Origin: Clostridiales bacterium
GTDB taxonomy: Bacteria > Bacteroidota > Bacteroidia > Bacteroidales > Muribaculaceae
Assembly: GCA_023666645.1 (NCBI GenBank)
Contig: JAMPBP010000002.1
Span: 1-64,000, forward strand
Reading direction: 5' to 3'
DNA length: 64,000 nucleotides
In this document: one piece after another, positions 1 through 7,528 of the stretch
Layout of the letters: the number at the start of each line of letters is the position of its first letter
Numbering within the stretch: position 1 is the stretch's first letter
Position numbers and translations under genes: made by a program
Notes under the pieces: model-generated
The model's database searches: none
The model's input: the letters and a program-made list of their open reading frames with translations, nothing else
Told to the model about the DNA's origin: nothing

Positions 1-142
1 AACACTTGACTACCGTACGTTTTAACATATGCACCGGAATAACGGCTTGTGCCGGAACTTGTTGATAGTCCGTGGTTTATTTCGCTTCCCTGCTCAATGA
101 GCTAAAGGTTGTCTTGATTAAGCCGACTTTTGTCCGCTTGGG

Positions 143-217
143 TTGCGGAAAGACAGGGATTCTTGCTTCGCAAGCGCTTCGCGATAACGAACCCTTGGGT
201 TCTCACCCTGTCCTTCC
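143..217 (-). repeat. Cloverleaf-like structured element beside tRNA-Ser
   Basis: A compact foldable unit. A 12-bp outer stem (147-158 with 206-217, one G-T wobble) encloses three small hairpins: 162-174 (5-bp stem, 3-nt loop), 175-183 (3-bp stem, 3-nt loop) and 189-202 (6-bp stem, 2-nt loop). The first 20 bases (143-162) are identical to 256-275, the 3' end of the neighbouring tRNA-Ser on this strand. No protein is supported here. It could be a degenerate tRNA-like repeat, the end of an integrated element, or a palindromic intergenic repeat. The fold was derived by eye. Confidence 0.55.
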
Positions 218-220
218 CAC

Positions 221-259
221 GCAAAAAAAGCTGTAAGTTTTCACTTACAGCTTTTTTGC
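221..259. terminator. Bidirectional hairpin terminator after tRNA-Ser
   Basis: Near-perfect inverted repeat: an A-rich arm followed by GCTGTAAG at 221-237, a short loop, and the complementary arm ending in a run of six T at 244-259. The stem can be flanked by U-rich sequence on either strand. It starts at the 3' end of the minus-strand tRNA and is likely its terminator. Confidence 0.7.
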
Positions 260-345
260 GGAAAGACAGGGATTCGAACCCTGGGTACCCGTAAGGGTAC
301 AACGGTTTTCGAGACCGTCCCGATCGACCGCTCCGGCATCTTTCC
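259..345 (-). tRNA. tRNA-Ser(CGA)
   Basis: A full class II tRNA can be folded on the minus strand. The 7-bp acceptor stem pairs 339-345 with 260-266, and G is the discriminator base. The anticodon stem ACGGT/ACCGT holds the loop CTCGAAA, which gives anticodon CGA. A long variable arm typical of serine tRNAs (TGTACCC/GGGTACC) and a T arm with TTCGAAT follow. CCA is not encoded. A consensus promoter lies just upstream. Confidence 0.95.
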
Positions 346-368
346 TTGCGGTTGGGTTTTTCCGAGTG

Positions 369-400
369 CAAAGATAGTGCGTTTATTTGATTTTTCCAAA
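369..400 (-). promoter_or_regulatory. Promoter of tRNA-Ser (TTTG-N20-TATCTTTG)
   Basis: On the minus strand TTTG (397-400) is followed after 20 nt by TATCTTTG (369-376), matching the Bacteroidetes primary sigma consensus. The expected start is about 15 nt upstream of the mature tRNA. Confidence 0.8.
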
Positions 401-431
401 ATTTTTTTTCTTTTGTTTACGGATCAGCGCT

Positions 432-474
432 CAGCTCTTCATCAGCTCTTCCACTCAGCTCTTCCACAGCTCTT
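432..474. repeat. Four short tandem copies of CAGCTCTT
   Basis: CAGCTCTT occurs at 432, 443, 456 and 467, with spacings of 11, 13 and 11 bp. The array lies between the tRNA promoter and the 3' end of a degraded outer-membrane gene. It may be slippage debris. Confidence 0.6.
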
Positions 475-491
475 TCAAGGAAAAGGCTATT

Positions 492-850
492 TCATTTCTT
501 CAAGATGTGGTATAGAATTTGGCCTACCGGGAGACCTATGGCTACCTTTTTGTTTATTTTGTAGTATGGGGTTACTATAGGTTCGGCTTTATATCTGTTG
601 GTACCAAACTGCTGAACCGTCTGTACTCCTGTCTGCCCCCCCCATCGTTCATTGATCCGGTAGTCAAAATAACCGCCAAATGTGGAGCGTCCATAATAAC
701 CAATCATTGCCGGTGGCATCGGCATTCCGTTTGTCATCCGCGGAGGCAGCCCGAAATAATATTCACCGAACAGAGTTGCAGACAACCTCGGTGTGAATTG
801 GTACGAGATGTTCCCGTTAAGTCCGTATCGGGTATGGAGTCCATTGAAAT
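492..850 (-). pseudogene. C-terminal remnant of an outer-membrane barrel protein
   Basis: The minus-strand frame ends normally at 492. Its last roughly 115 residues look like the barrel end of a Bacteroidetes outer-membrane protein, with alternating aromatic strands such as LFGEYYFGL and a tail reading VAIGLPVGQILYHILKK. Upstream of about 850 the same frame turns into non-protein-like sequence that overlaps another gene remnant on the plus strand. There is no signal peptide and no credible start, so the 5' part is missing. A run of eight G (636-643, coding sense) lies inside the remnant. The exact junction is uncertain by some 20 bp. A small intact gene is unlikely. Confidence 0.6.
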
Positions 851-1028
851 AACCATATTTGTTGACTGGTCGCCGACAATGACAATCAACCATGCCGGAC
901 AAGACTACGGGATGAAAGTACGTGATATGACCCGCAATCTCAAACTCACATTCATATGGCGTTTCAATGGTTTCAAACCCAAGAACGACTCCGTCATCGA
1001 CGCCTCCCGCTTCGGCACCGGTAAATAA
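845..1028 (+). pseudogene. C-terminal remnant of a TonB-receptor-type barrel
   Basis: About 60 residues in the plus frame end at 1028 with GMKVRDMTRNLKLTFIW, then RFNGFKP and a DASRFGTGK tail. This closely resembles the final strand and tail of the carboxypeptidase-regulatory-domain/outer-membrane-beta-barrel family common in Bacteroidales, whose proteins often end in an R(Y/F)GGYK...DTSRFG pattern. Nothing upstream continues the family, because the frame runs into the minus-strand remnant at about 845. The two remnants are joined at their truncated 5' ends. A deletion between two once-divergent genes would produce this. Family recall only; not searched. Confidence 0.6.
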
Positions 1029-1122
1029 CAGCACAATATTTGCCACCTTTTCACGTATTGAATGTAACCAAGGCTGTTACAACAAGCCTTTTGCAGTGAC
1101 TCCAACCTTTTAAAACCACATT

Positions 1123-1581
1123 ATGGACAATCCGATTCTCAACGAGCATAACAAACAGGAATTTCCACCCATGCACAGTGCCGAGCATCTTCTAAATGGA
1201 GAGATGGCACGTCGCTATGGCCATGGGCGCGCATTCAGCGCTCACATTGAACGTAAAAAATCCAAGCTTGATTACCGGCTTCCTCGCCCGCTTAGCCCCG
1301 AAGAACTTCAGTCGCTCGAAACCTATATCAATAACGTTGTTGCGGCCAATGTCGAGGTGACAGAGGAATACATCTCACAAGCCGAGGCTATGAAACGCTT
1401 CGACATGAGCCGCCTGCCTGAAGGTGCTTCAGACACGGTGAGAGTAGTCGTTATTGGAGATTACGACCAGTGCCTTTGCGCGGGAACCCATGTGAAGCGC
1501 ACGGGCGATATAGGTGCTTTCCGTATCACCAGCAGTCGATACGAGGAGGGTGTACAGCGTATAGTATTCAAGCTTGGGTGA
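1123..1581 (+). CDS. AlaX-like alanyl-tRNA editing protein
   Basis: A 152-residue stand-alone editing domain of the alanyl-tRNA synthetase second-additional-domain (tRNA_SAD) family. Such proteins hydrolyse mischarged Ser- or Gly-tRNA-Ala in trans in the cytoplasm. The four zinc ligands are visible: H18 and H22 in HSAEH, and C119 and H123 in CAGTH. The length fits the short AlaX class with no N-terminal extension. The ATG at 1123 is the first good start. It stands alone: the lrg genes converge on it from the other strand with only 7 bp between stop codons. A weak hairpin lies upstream at 1070-1090. Confidence 0.85.
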   Translation: MDNPILNEHNKQEFPPMHSAEHLLNGEMARRYGHGRAFSAHIERKKSKLDYRLPRPLSPEELQSLETYINNVVAANVEVTEEYISQAEAMKRFDMSRLPEGASDTVRVVVIGDYDQCLCAGTHVKRTGDIGAFRITSSRYEEGVQRIVFKLG

Positions 1582-1588
1582 CGCTTCA

Positions 1589-2281
1589 CTATACTCCTAA
1601 AAAAGGCAGAATAAATGGCGCAAGCATTGCTGTAAACAATCCATTGATAGTAAGACCAAGTGATGAAAAAGCGCCATACCGCTCACTGCGTTCCATAGCA
1701 GCCGAAGTCCCTACAGCGTGGGCGGCAGTGCCTATCGACAATCCCTGGGCGATAGGACTGTTGACATGAGTGAGCTTGACTATCTTGAAGCCGGCCATGC
1801 CTCCAAATATACCGGTACACACAACCACTGCAGCTGTAAGAGCGGGTATTCCACCTACGGCCGCTGAGATTTCCATCGCTATTGGGGTTGTCACTGCCTT
1901 TGGGGCTATCGACATGATTATTTCATGTGAAGCTCCAAGAGCTTTGGCAACAACCACTACCGACACTATGCCTGCCACACAACCGGCAAGCTCTGAGATG
2001 AGCAAGGGTAGCAATTGCTTCTTTATCGATGATAATTGCCTGAAGAGCGGCACACCGAGTGCAACAACTGCAGGTTTGAGCCACAACTCGATATATTCAC
2101 CGCCCGACTTGTATGTCTCGTAGTCAATACCAGCACCTTTTAAAAAAAATATAATCACAATTATTGACACCAGTATGGGATTGAGCAGTTTTATTCCAGT
2201 GTGCCTTTGCAGATATCCAGCACCTATGAAAGCGGCAAAAGTGAGAGCTATCAAAAATAGCTTGTTAGTGAGAAAATCCAT
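1589..2281 (-). CDS. lrgB: LrgB/CidB family membrane protein
   Basis: A 230-residue integral membrane protein of the LrgB/CidB/YohK family, with about six to eight hydrophobic segments and conserved stretches such as SIAPKAVTTPIAMEI and GTAAHAVGTSAAM. LrgAB pairs are linked to control of murein hydrolase activity, overflow-metabolite or pyruvate transport, and programmed lysis in other bacteria. The ATG at 2281 is preferred over an upstream TTG. It follows lrgA by 31 bp and is surely co-transcribed with it. The true substrate in this organism cannot be read from the sequence. Confidence 0.88.
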   Translation of the reverse strand: MDFLTNKLFLIALTFAAFIGAGYLQRHTGIKLLNPILVSIIVIIFFLKGAGIDYETYKSGGEYIELWLKPAVVALGVPLFRQLSSIKKQLLPLLISELAGCVAGIVSVVVVAKALGASHEIIMSIAPKAVTTPIAMEISAAVGGIPALTAAVVVCTGIFGGMAGFKIVKLTHVNSPIAQGLSIGTAAHAVGTSAAMERSERYGAFSSLGLTINGLFTAMLAPFILPFLGV

Positions 2282-2312
2282 AGTAATCAAAGTTCCAATT
2301 TATTAAACGGCA

Positions 2313-2723
2313 TCAAAAACCACCTACCGGTTTCCTTTTGTGGTTTATGAATGTTCTTACCCACCGATGGGTCCAACCGGTCACCGCCATTATCACCACG
2401 GTACTTATCACCGATGCTCCTATTATAGGGAGCCATTGGTCAGATATAATGCCCATACAGTTCATGAGTCCCACTCCGGCAGGAACAAAGAAAAAGCCAA
2501 GATTATGGACCAGAAAATTGGATAACCTCTCAACCTGATGTAACTTAATAATCTCCAGTTTCAGCGACAATGTCAGCATCAACATCCCTATGATGCTCGA
2601 CGGAATAGGCCAACCGGTAAGCCATACCACCAGTTCGCCCAAAGAGAGAAATGCAAATAAAATACCAAATTGCAGTATCATAATCAGTAAACTATATAAA
2701 ATACATCGCCCCATGAATATCAT
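2313..2723 (-). CDS. lrgA: LrgA/CidA family holin-like protein
   Basis: A 136-residue protein with four hydrophobic segments and the family region GWPIPSSIIGMLMLTL, the hallmark of the LrgA/CidA holin-like family. It is expected to work in the inner membrane with LrgB, encoded next. A -7 element TATCTTTG at 2753-2760 lies about 30 bp upstream, so the GTG at 2753 is inside the promoter and the ATG at 2723 (MIFMGRC) is the sensible start. A -33 element at normal distance is not evident. The C-terminus is basic. Confidence 0.87.
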   Translation of the reverse strand: MIFMGRCILYSLLIMILQFGILFAFLSLGELVVWLTGWPIPSSIIGMLMLTLSLKLEIIKLHQVERLSNFLVHNLGFFFVPAGVGLMNCMGIISDQWLPIIGASVISTVVIMAVTGWTHRWVRTFINHKRKPVGGF

Positions 2724-2752
2724 TAGATTTTCATGGGGCAATAAAACTGTCA

Positions 2753-2760
2753 CAAAGATA
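2753..2760 (-). promoter_or_regulatory. -7 element of lrgAB
   Basis: TATCTTTG on the minus strand matches TAnnTTTG. It fixes the lrgA start at 2723 and implies a 5' leader of roughly 20 nt. No clear TTTG lies 19-20 nt upstream. Confidence 0.5.
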
Positions 2761-2954
2761 GCAATTCCTAATATTCCGGCATAACAATCATCGGGAAATA
2801 TTCTGATTGTATCAAAAAAAGATCAAAAAAGAGGAGCAACCAATCGGCCATAAATCAATATGTGCTCTTGCTATCTACATAAAAGTCAAACAACACCTAT
2901 CGCATAGTGTTTCATCTTGCGACAATAAAAAGCAAACAGCATCCTGTGTATCAA

Positions 2955-3011
2955 TCAAATAAGAATAATCAATACGGCGACTGCCACAATCATGAAAAAA
3001 CATTTAGCCAT
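2955..3011 (-). CDS. Possible 18-residue hydrophobic peptide
   Basis: In the roughly 290-bp gap between lrgA and the GntR gene, an ATG at 3011 opens an 18-codon frame reading MAKCFFMIVAVAVLIILI, a single membrane-spanning segment. It starts 39 bp after the GntR gene ends on the same strand and could be the last cistron of the ABC operon. The AT-rich context makes a chance hydrophobic ORF quite possible. Nothing else gene-like is visible in the gap. Confidence 0.25.
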   Translation of the reverse strand: MAKCFFMIVAVAVLIILI

Positions 3012-3050
3012 AGTCGTTGGTTTTAATCAATTAATAATTTCGTAGCGAAT

Positions 3051-3401
3051 TCATCTAAGCATGTCGACAAGCTCCTCCTTGGTTATACCGAGAGCCTTCA
3101 TCTCAGCGACAATCTGGGGAACTGTCACCTCGATGAATTCGCGTCGACGCTCGTGCCTCACCTTCTCCACGGCATCGGCTCCGAGCAAGAACCCCATGCC
3201 ACGCTTTGATTCAATCACATCCAGTACCTGAAGCTCATCAAGAGCTTTCAGCACTGTGCGGTTATTTACACAGAGCTCGCCAGTGAGTTCTCTCACCGAG
3301 GGAATCATCTCGCCCGGACGCCATTCACCGTTGAGAATACAATTGAAGGCATAATCGACAATCTGACGATATATAGGTTTATTGTCGTTAAATTCCACCA
3401 T
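3051..3401 (-). CDS. GntR/YtrA-type transcriptional regulator
   Basis: A 116-residue GntR-family regulator. The N-terminal winged helix-turn-helix (about residues 8-75) includes the region PSVRELTGELCVNNRTVLKAL. The C-terminal arm of about 40 residues is short, as in the YtrA subfamily, which governs ABC exporters and binds no large ligand domain. It is the last of three genes, 13 bp after the permease. YtrA-type regulators are more often encoded first. An inverted-repeat operator candidate overlaps the transcription start of this operon at 5152-5168, so autoregulation is likely (inference). Confidence 0.88.
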   Translation of the reverse strand: MVEFNDNKPIYRQIVDYAFNCILNGEWRPGEMIPSVRELTGELCVNNRTVLKALDELQVLDVIESKRGMGFLLGADAVEKVRHERRREFIEVTVPQIVAEMKALGITKEELVDMLR

Positions 3402-3414
3402 AAAGACCCTGTTA

Positions 3415-4188
3415 TTATAAACTATGACGGTAAAGACCCCTATAGGTCATCATCAGAATCCATATTACATATATGAACATCACCGTCATCATTATCGTAG
3501 AGTAAAGGGAATGCCCCAAAATCAAATCAGTGAGCTCGCCTGTCATATCGGCTACATCTACCGGCTCGTTGTTCACAGCCGCTTCAAAACCCTTGGAGAA
3601 AGCCTCCACGGCAATATAAAAGGTCTGCACTATTGATGAAATAATCATCACACCTACCGGCCACAGGAAAGCCTTAATACGATTGGCCTTGGTACCAACG
3701 ACAAAGTAAAGACATGTGAACATAGAAGCCACACTGACCATGGATTGAGCTATCAGATAAGGCAACGGCATGTTACGCCCCATTTCCAGGGCAAGATTCA
3801 AATCAGGATTAGACAGATTGACCATCGGACACAATGACATGGCAAGCCATGTAGCTGCATAACATGCGGCCGTCACACCTATAAGAAGATAGCTCACATA
3901 GAATATAATCTTCTCAGCGGCACTCGCGGGAATCATGCGGTCGACAGCCTGCGAATCGCCTCCTTTCATGAAGACAATCGGTGACCACACATACATGAAA
4001 CCAAGCGCCGTGTTAAACAATCCGTAGATAGTGAACAACCAGTCCTGCCATCCCGACATCAGGTACAATGTCATTGCCAATAACGACACTAAGAAATATA
4101 TGCCCAGCTGTTTCTTAATCCAGGGGAAATTATATGCATACATCTGGCCTACATTGTGCCAAGAAAATAATGTTGATTTGGTATTCAT
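3415..4188 (-). CDS. ABC transporter permease, YtrA-regulated type
   Basis: A 257-residue protein with about six hydrophobic segments and a soluble N-terminus, not assignable to a named permease family by eye. Its place between an ABC ATPase (69 bp upstream) and a GntR regulator (13 bp downstream) marks it as the membrane subunit of a small exporter, as in ytr-type operons that respond to cell-wall-active compounds. A charged loop (DSQAVDRMIPASAAEK) sits between the second and third segments. The ATG at 4188 is the only credible start. Substrate unknown. Confidence 0.75.
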   Translation of the reverse strand: MNTKSTLFSWHNVGQMYAYNFPWIKKQLGIYFLVSLLAMTLYLMSGWQDWLFTIYGLFNTALGFMYVWSPIVFMKGGDSQAVDRMIPASAAEKIIFYVSYLLIGVTAACYAATWLAMSLCPMVNLSNPDLNLALEMGRNMPLPYLIAQSMVSVASMFTCLYFVVGTKANRIKAFLWPVGVMIISSIVQTFYIAVEAFSKGFEAAVNNEPVDVADMTGELTDLILGHSLYSTIMMTVMFIYVIWILMMTYRGLYRHSL

Positions 4189-4257
4189 TTTTTATCTAAC
4201 TTTTCAGGGATTGAATTGATTTATCTCATCTTGCTAAGGAACAGCCTCCAATTTTAC

Positions 4258-5100
4258 CTACTGGAGTATTTCCATAACAGCATCCTGTGAATGAGGGGCA
4301 TGAAGCGCCATATAAAGCATGCGCCAGTCAACGCGCGTCGACCCGTCGTTATCGTTCTCTTCAATGCGTGATATGCTCATATAACGACCGGCATTATTCT
4401 CACTGTAGAGGGCCTCAGGACGATAGCTCCTATCGCTGTTAAAGGAAAGTTTAGCGGTGACATCATCCTCAGTACCGGCGAAAAGGATGCGGGAACTCTG
4501 CATTATAACCGCACCTTCAAAGAGGCGTTCGAGGTCACCAATGGTATGGGTAGAGACTATCACCGTCTGCCCCTCATGGACCGACCGCACAAGGAGTTTA
4601 CGCAGAGAATTGCGACCTTCGATATCAAGCGCATTGGTTGGCTCATCAAGCAGAACCACTTCAATACCGAGAGCGAGTACATAGGCCAATTGAGCTTTCT
4701 TGCGGTTTCCGAGCGACAAAGAACGTAGTTTCTCATCTCCCGTAAGACCAAACTCCCCGAGATTTGCCCTGAATCTCTCAGGCGAGAATGTAGGATAGAA
4801 AATTGAATGGATCCGAGCAAATTCATTGATAGTCTTACCGGGGAAAAACATATTCTCCTCGAGCAGGAATACCTTGCCGTTATATTCAGCACGATTCTTG
4901 CCCGACTCAACACCATCGATGGTGCACTTGCCCTCCCCGGGAATAGCAAGACCCGCAATGATATGGAGCAATGTGGTCTTACCCGCGCCATTCTCGCCCG
5001 CGAGAAGATACAAGCCTTCCCCTATTGTCCCCGAGACATCGCTTAGCGCCAGTGACTTTCCCTTATTATAGCTAAATTTGATATCCTTTAATTCAATCAT
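4258..5100 (-). CDS. ABC transporter ATP-binding protein
   Basis: A 280-residue ATPase subunit with Walker A GENGAGKTT (residues 35-43), signature LSLGN (near 128), Walker B VVLLDEPTNALD and the switch histidine in STHTIGDLE. The variant signature (LSLGN rather than LSGGQ) is typical of the drug/bacteriocin exporter branch. The last 80 residues form a C-terminal extension of unknown role. It is the first gene of the operon, 126 bp downstream of a consensus promoter whose start region carries a dyad that the co-encoded GntR protein may bind. Confidence 0.9.
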   Translation of the reverse strand: MIELKDIKFSYNKGKSLALSDVSGTIGEGLYLLAGENGAGKTTLLHIIAGLAIPGEGKCTIDGVESGKNRAEYNGKVFLLEENMFFPGKTINEFARIHSIFYPTFSPERFRANLGEFGLTGDEKLRSLSLGNRKKAQLAYVLALGIEVVLLDEPTNALDIEGRNSLRKLLVRSVHEGQTVIVSTHTIGDLERLFEGAVIMQSSRILFAGTEDDVTAKLSFNSDRSYRPEALYSENNAGRYMSISRIEENDNDGSTRVDWRMLYMALHAPHSQDAVMEILQ

Positions 5101-5151
5101 TTGGATAAAATTATATGTTTAGGAATGAATTATCTCATGTATATATGTAGC

Positions 5152-5168
5152 GATGTACACATGTACAA
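5152..5168. promoter_or_regulatory. Candidate GntR operator of the ABC operon
   Basis: Two TGTACA half-sites are separated by CA (TGTACACATGTACA). They lie just downstream of the -7 element, over the expected transcription start. A related ATGTATATATGTAG stretch adjoins at 5138. Position and symmetry suit repression by the YtrA-type GntR protein of the operon. Inference; no binding data. Confidence 0.5.
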
Positions 5169-5173
5169 CACCA

Positions 5174-5204
5174 CAAAGGTAGGCATATTTATATTAACTC
5201 CAAA
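5174..5204 (-). promoter_or_regulatory. Promoter of ABC-GntR operon (TTTG-N19-TACCTTTG)
   Basis: On the minus strand TTTG (5201-5204), a 19-nt spacer and TACCTTTG (5174-5181) match the Bacteroidetes consensus at both elements with canonical spacing. The leader to the ATPase start is about 70 nt and contains the dyad. Confidence 0.8.
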
Positions 5205-5228
5205 TATTTTTGGAAAAAAAATTGAAGC

Positions 5229-6200
5229 TTACAAGCGGGACACCTGCATCACAACATATGCGATATAACAGGCAAGCAGCACACCGCCCTCCCACCGTGT
5301 AATCACACGGTGACCGAAACGCCATCCAAACAACCAGAATAACACCACAGCACCTGTCATCACCAGAAGATCCCCAATAGAGACGCCCCCCAGTGGCAGC
5401 GGTGTGACAGTCGACGTTAATCCCAGGACAAGAAAGATATTAAATATATTACTGCCTATGACATTCCCCACGGCAATGCCGGTTTTACCTTTAACAGCAG
5501 CAGTAATCGATGTAGCGAGTTCGGGCAACGATGTTCCCACAGCTACAATGGTCAATCCTATCATAGCTTCGCTCATGCCGAGCGACTTGGCAATACCGGA
5601 GGCTCCCGACACGAAGCGGTCGCCGCCATATATCAGTCCGGCAAGGCCACCGCCCACCCATAGACAGGCTTTCCACATCGGCATGATACCGACACCCGGT
5701 TCCTGGCTGGACTCCTGATCATCATTCACATTTCCATTACGAGCCTGAGCAAAGGTATATCTCATGAAAACAGCAAAAAACAACAGGAGTAAAATACCAT
5801 CGGGGCGTGTCACCTCCCTAACTCCATCTACACCAAGCCATGGTCCGGCACCGATAGCCAGAAGAGCCAGAGAGGAGAGAATAACAAGCGGAATTTCATT
5901 GGTCATGATTGTAGGCAAGACTTTTATAGGTCTTACAATAGCTACAGCCCCGATAATGACAAGTACATTGAAAATATTACTGCCCACCACATTGCCTACT
6001 GCCATCTCGGCACTTCCTTTCAGAGCCGATATAAAGCTTATCGACAACTCTGGTGCCGAGGTTCCAAAGGCAACAACTGTAAGGCCCACGACAAGATCAC
6101 TCACCCCCCAACGCTTGGCCATCGCCGAGGCACCATCAGTGAGAGCATTAGCACCCACCAGAATCAGGACAAGTCCCAATATCAACCAGAATATATCCAT
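5229..6200 (-). CDS. Calcium/sodium antiporter (CaCA family)
   Basis: A 323-residue inner-membrane exchanger with about ten membrane segments in two inverted halves. Each half carries the alpha-repeat signature: GTSAPELSISF in the first and GTSLPELATSI in the second, with N-rich partners GSNIFN in both. This is the YrbG-like branch that exchanges Ca2+ for Na+ or H+. Residues before MDIFWLI are not credible: a -7 element TATCTTTG at 6218-6225 lies inside them, so the ATG at 6200 is chosen. The leader is about 10 nt. It is divergent from fucO. Confidence 0.92.
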   Translation of the reverse strand: MDIFWLILGLVLILVGANALTDGASAMAKRWGVSDLVVGLTVVAFGTSAPELSISFISALKGSAEMAVGNVVGSNIFNVLVIIGAVAIVRPIKVLPTIMTNEIPLVILSSLALLAIGAGPWLGVDGVREVTRPDGILLLLFFAVFMRYTFAQARNGNVNDDQESSQEPGVGIMPMWKACLWVGGGLAGLIYGGDRFVSGASGIAKSLGMSEAMIGLTIVAVGTSLPELATSITAAVKGKTGIAVGNVIGSNIFNIFLVLGLTSTVTPLPLGGVSIGDLLVMTGAVVLFWLFGWRFGHRVITRWEGGVLLACYIAYVVMQVSRL

Positions 6201-6264
6201 ATAGAAATAAATTTTTGCAAAGATAACATTTTGTCGGTTGAAAATAATTGGACAACAATAACGA

Positions 6265-6296
6265 TTTGTAATTATGGAAAAATTTCCATAATTTTG
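6265..6296 (+). promoter_or_regulatory. Promoter of fucO (TTTG-N20-TAATTTTG)
   Basis: TTTG at 6265-6268 and TAATTTTG at 6289-6296 are separated by 20 nt, matching the Bacteroidetes consensus. The predicted transcript starts near 6303, leaving a leader of about 34 nt before the ATG at 6337. Confidence 0.8.
6270..6293. promoter_or_regulatory. Perfect 11-bp inverted repeat inside fucO promoter
   Basis: AATTATGGAAA and its exact complement TTTCCATAATT flank a 2-nt centre and fill the spacer between the -33 and -7 elements, reaching into the -7. A repressor bound here would block polymerase. The same site is about 45-70 bp upstream of the antiporter's -7 and might affect both genes. No regulator gene is adjacent. 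Confidence 0.6.
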
Positions 6297-6336
6297 CCTC
6301 AACTTATTCATTCACATCAAAGTATTTTCAACAGTA

Positions 6337-7491
6337 ATGGTCAACAGATTCATTCTCAACGAAGTGTCATACTTCGGACCCGGAGCTCGCCGCGAGTTGC
6401 CAGCCGCCATAACACATCTTGGCAAAAACAAAGCATTAATTGTAACCGACAAGGGCCTGATCAAATTTGGCGTCGTTAAATTGGTCACCGACCTACTCGA
6501 CGAAGTTAAAATTCCCTATGAAATTTTCAGCGAGGTAAAGCCCAATCCCACTGTCACCAACGTCAAGGATGGCATTGAAGCCTTCAAGAACTCAGGAGCC
6601 GATGTTCTTGTAGCCATAGGTGGAGGATCGGCCATGGATACAGCCAAGGGCATTGGCATCGTCAGCAACAATCCCGAGTTTGCCGATATCGTCTCGCTTG
6701 AAGGTTGCGCACCCACCAAGCACAAGAGTGTGCCCATCATCGCACTTCCCACTACAGCCGGTACTGCTGCAGAAACAACAATCAACTACGTCATCATTGA
6801 CGAAGAGAAGAAAAAGAAAATGGTATGTGTCGACCCCAACGACATTCCAGCTGTAGCCATAATCGATGCAGAACTCATGTATTCACTCCCCAAAGGTCTC
6901 ACTGCTGCCACCGGAATGGACGCCCTCACCCACGCCATCGAGGGTTTCATCACTAAAGCCGCATGGGAAATGTCTGACATGTTTGAGATTGAAGCGATAA
7001 GAATGATCGCCCGCTATCTTCCTACAGCCGTTGAAGAACCTTCCAATCCCGAGGGACGTAACGGAATGGCTGTTGCGCAATATATCGCCGGCATGGCATT
7101 CTCAAATGTAGGACTCGGTTTGGTTCATGGCATGGCCCACCCCATGGGTTCCCTCTTTGACATTCCTCACGGAGTTGCCAATGCCTTGCTTCTCCCTACA
7201 GTGATGGATTTCAACATGCCCTGCTGCCTCGACAAGTATCCACGCATCGCTGAGGCCATGGGGGTGAATATTTCAGGAATGACACGCGAAGAGGCTTCCA
7301 AGGCCGCTTGCCGAGCCGTGCAAGACCTTGCCATCAAAGTAGGTATCCCACAGCATCTGAGCGAACTTGGCATCACAGCCGATGATATACCTCAGCTGGC
7401 AGCCCAAGCACTCGAGGATGTGTGCACCCCGGGCAACCCCCGCGAGGTATCGCTCACCGATATCGAGGCTCTCTACAAGGCCGTACTCTGA
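6337..7491 (+). CDS. fucO: Lactaldehyde reductase / iron alcohol dehydrogenase
   Basis: A 384-residue group III iron-dependent alcohol dehydrogenase that closely fits FucO in length and motif spacing. FucO reduces L-lactaldehyde from fucose or rhamnose breakdown to 1,2-propanediol with NADH. The NAD-binding GGGSAMDTAKG lies at residues 95-105. The metal ligands fit D195 and H199 (GMDALTHAIEG), H264 (GLVHGMAHPMG) and H278. No fucose or rhamnose catabolic genes are adjacent, so the substrate assignment rests on family resemblance. It has its own operator-containing promoter and a shared hairpin terminator downstream. Confidence 0.9.
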   Translation: MVNRFILNEVSYFGPGARRELPAAITHLGKNKALIVTDKGLIKFGVVKLVTDLLDEVKIPYEIFSEVKPNPTVTNVKDGIEAFKNSGADVLVAIGGGSAMDTAKGIGIVSNNPEFADIVSLEGCAPTKHKSVPIIALPTTAGTAAETTINYVIIDEEKKKKMVCVDPNDIPAVAIIDAELMYSLPKGLTAATGMDALTHAIEGFITKAAWEMSDMFEIEAIRMIARYLPTAVEEPSNPEGRNGMAVAQYIAGMAFSNVGLGLVHGMAHPMGSLFDIPHGVANALLLPTVMDFNMPCCLDKYPRIAEAMGVNISGMTREEASKAACRAVQDLAIKVGIPQHLSELGITADDIPQLAAQALEDVCTPGNPREVSLTDIEALYKAVL

Positions 7492-7528
7492 GCGATCTTA
7501 TAAATTTGACTTAGAGCCTTCTATGCAA

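Larger units (their letters stand above)
143..275. repeat. 20-bp direct repeat of tRNA-Ser 3' end (att-like)
   Basis: The 20-mer at 143-162 recurs exactly at 256-275, where it forms the acceptor and T-arm end of tRNA-Ser. Repeats of a tRNA 3' end are the usual footprint of tyrosine-recombinase integration, but the copies lie only 113 bp apart and no integrase is visible. A scar after excision or a tRNA-derived repeat are both possible. Confidence 0.5.

Noticed and set aside
102..371. 89-codon frame across tRNA-Ser and the cloverleaf element
   Set aside because: Covers a tRNA and a structured repeat; composition is not protein-like.
519..845. Plus-strand frame upstream of the TonB-type tail as a full gene
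   Set aside because: Only the last 60 residues look like protein; the rest is the reverse of the other barrel remnant.
6201..6311. Upstream extension of the Ca2+ antiporter frame
   Set aside because: It contains the -7 element and does not resemble the family N-terminus; the ATG at 6200 starts the first membrane segment.
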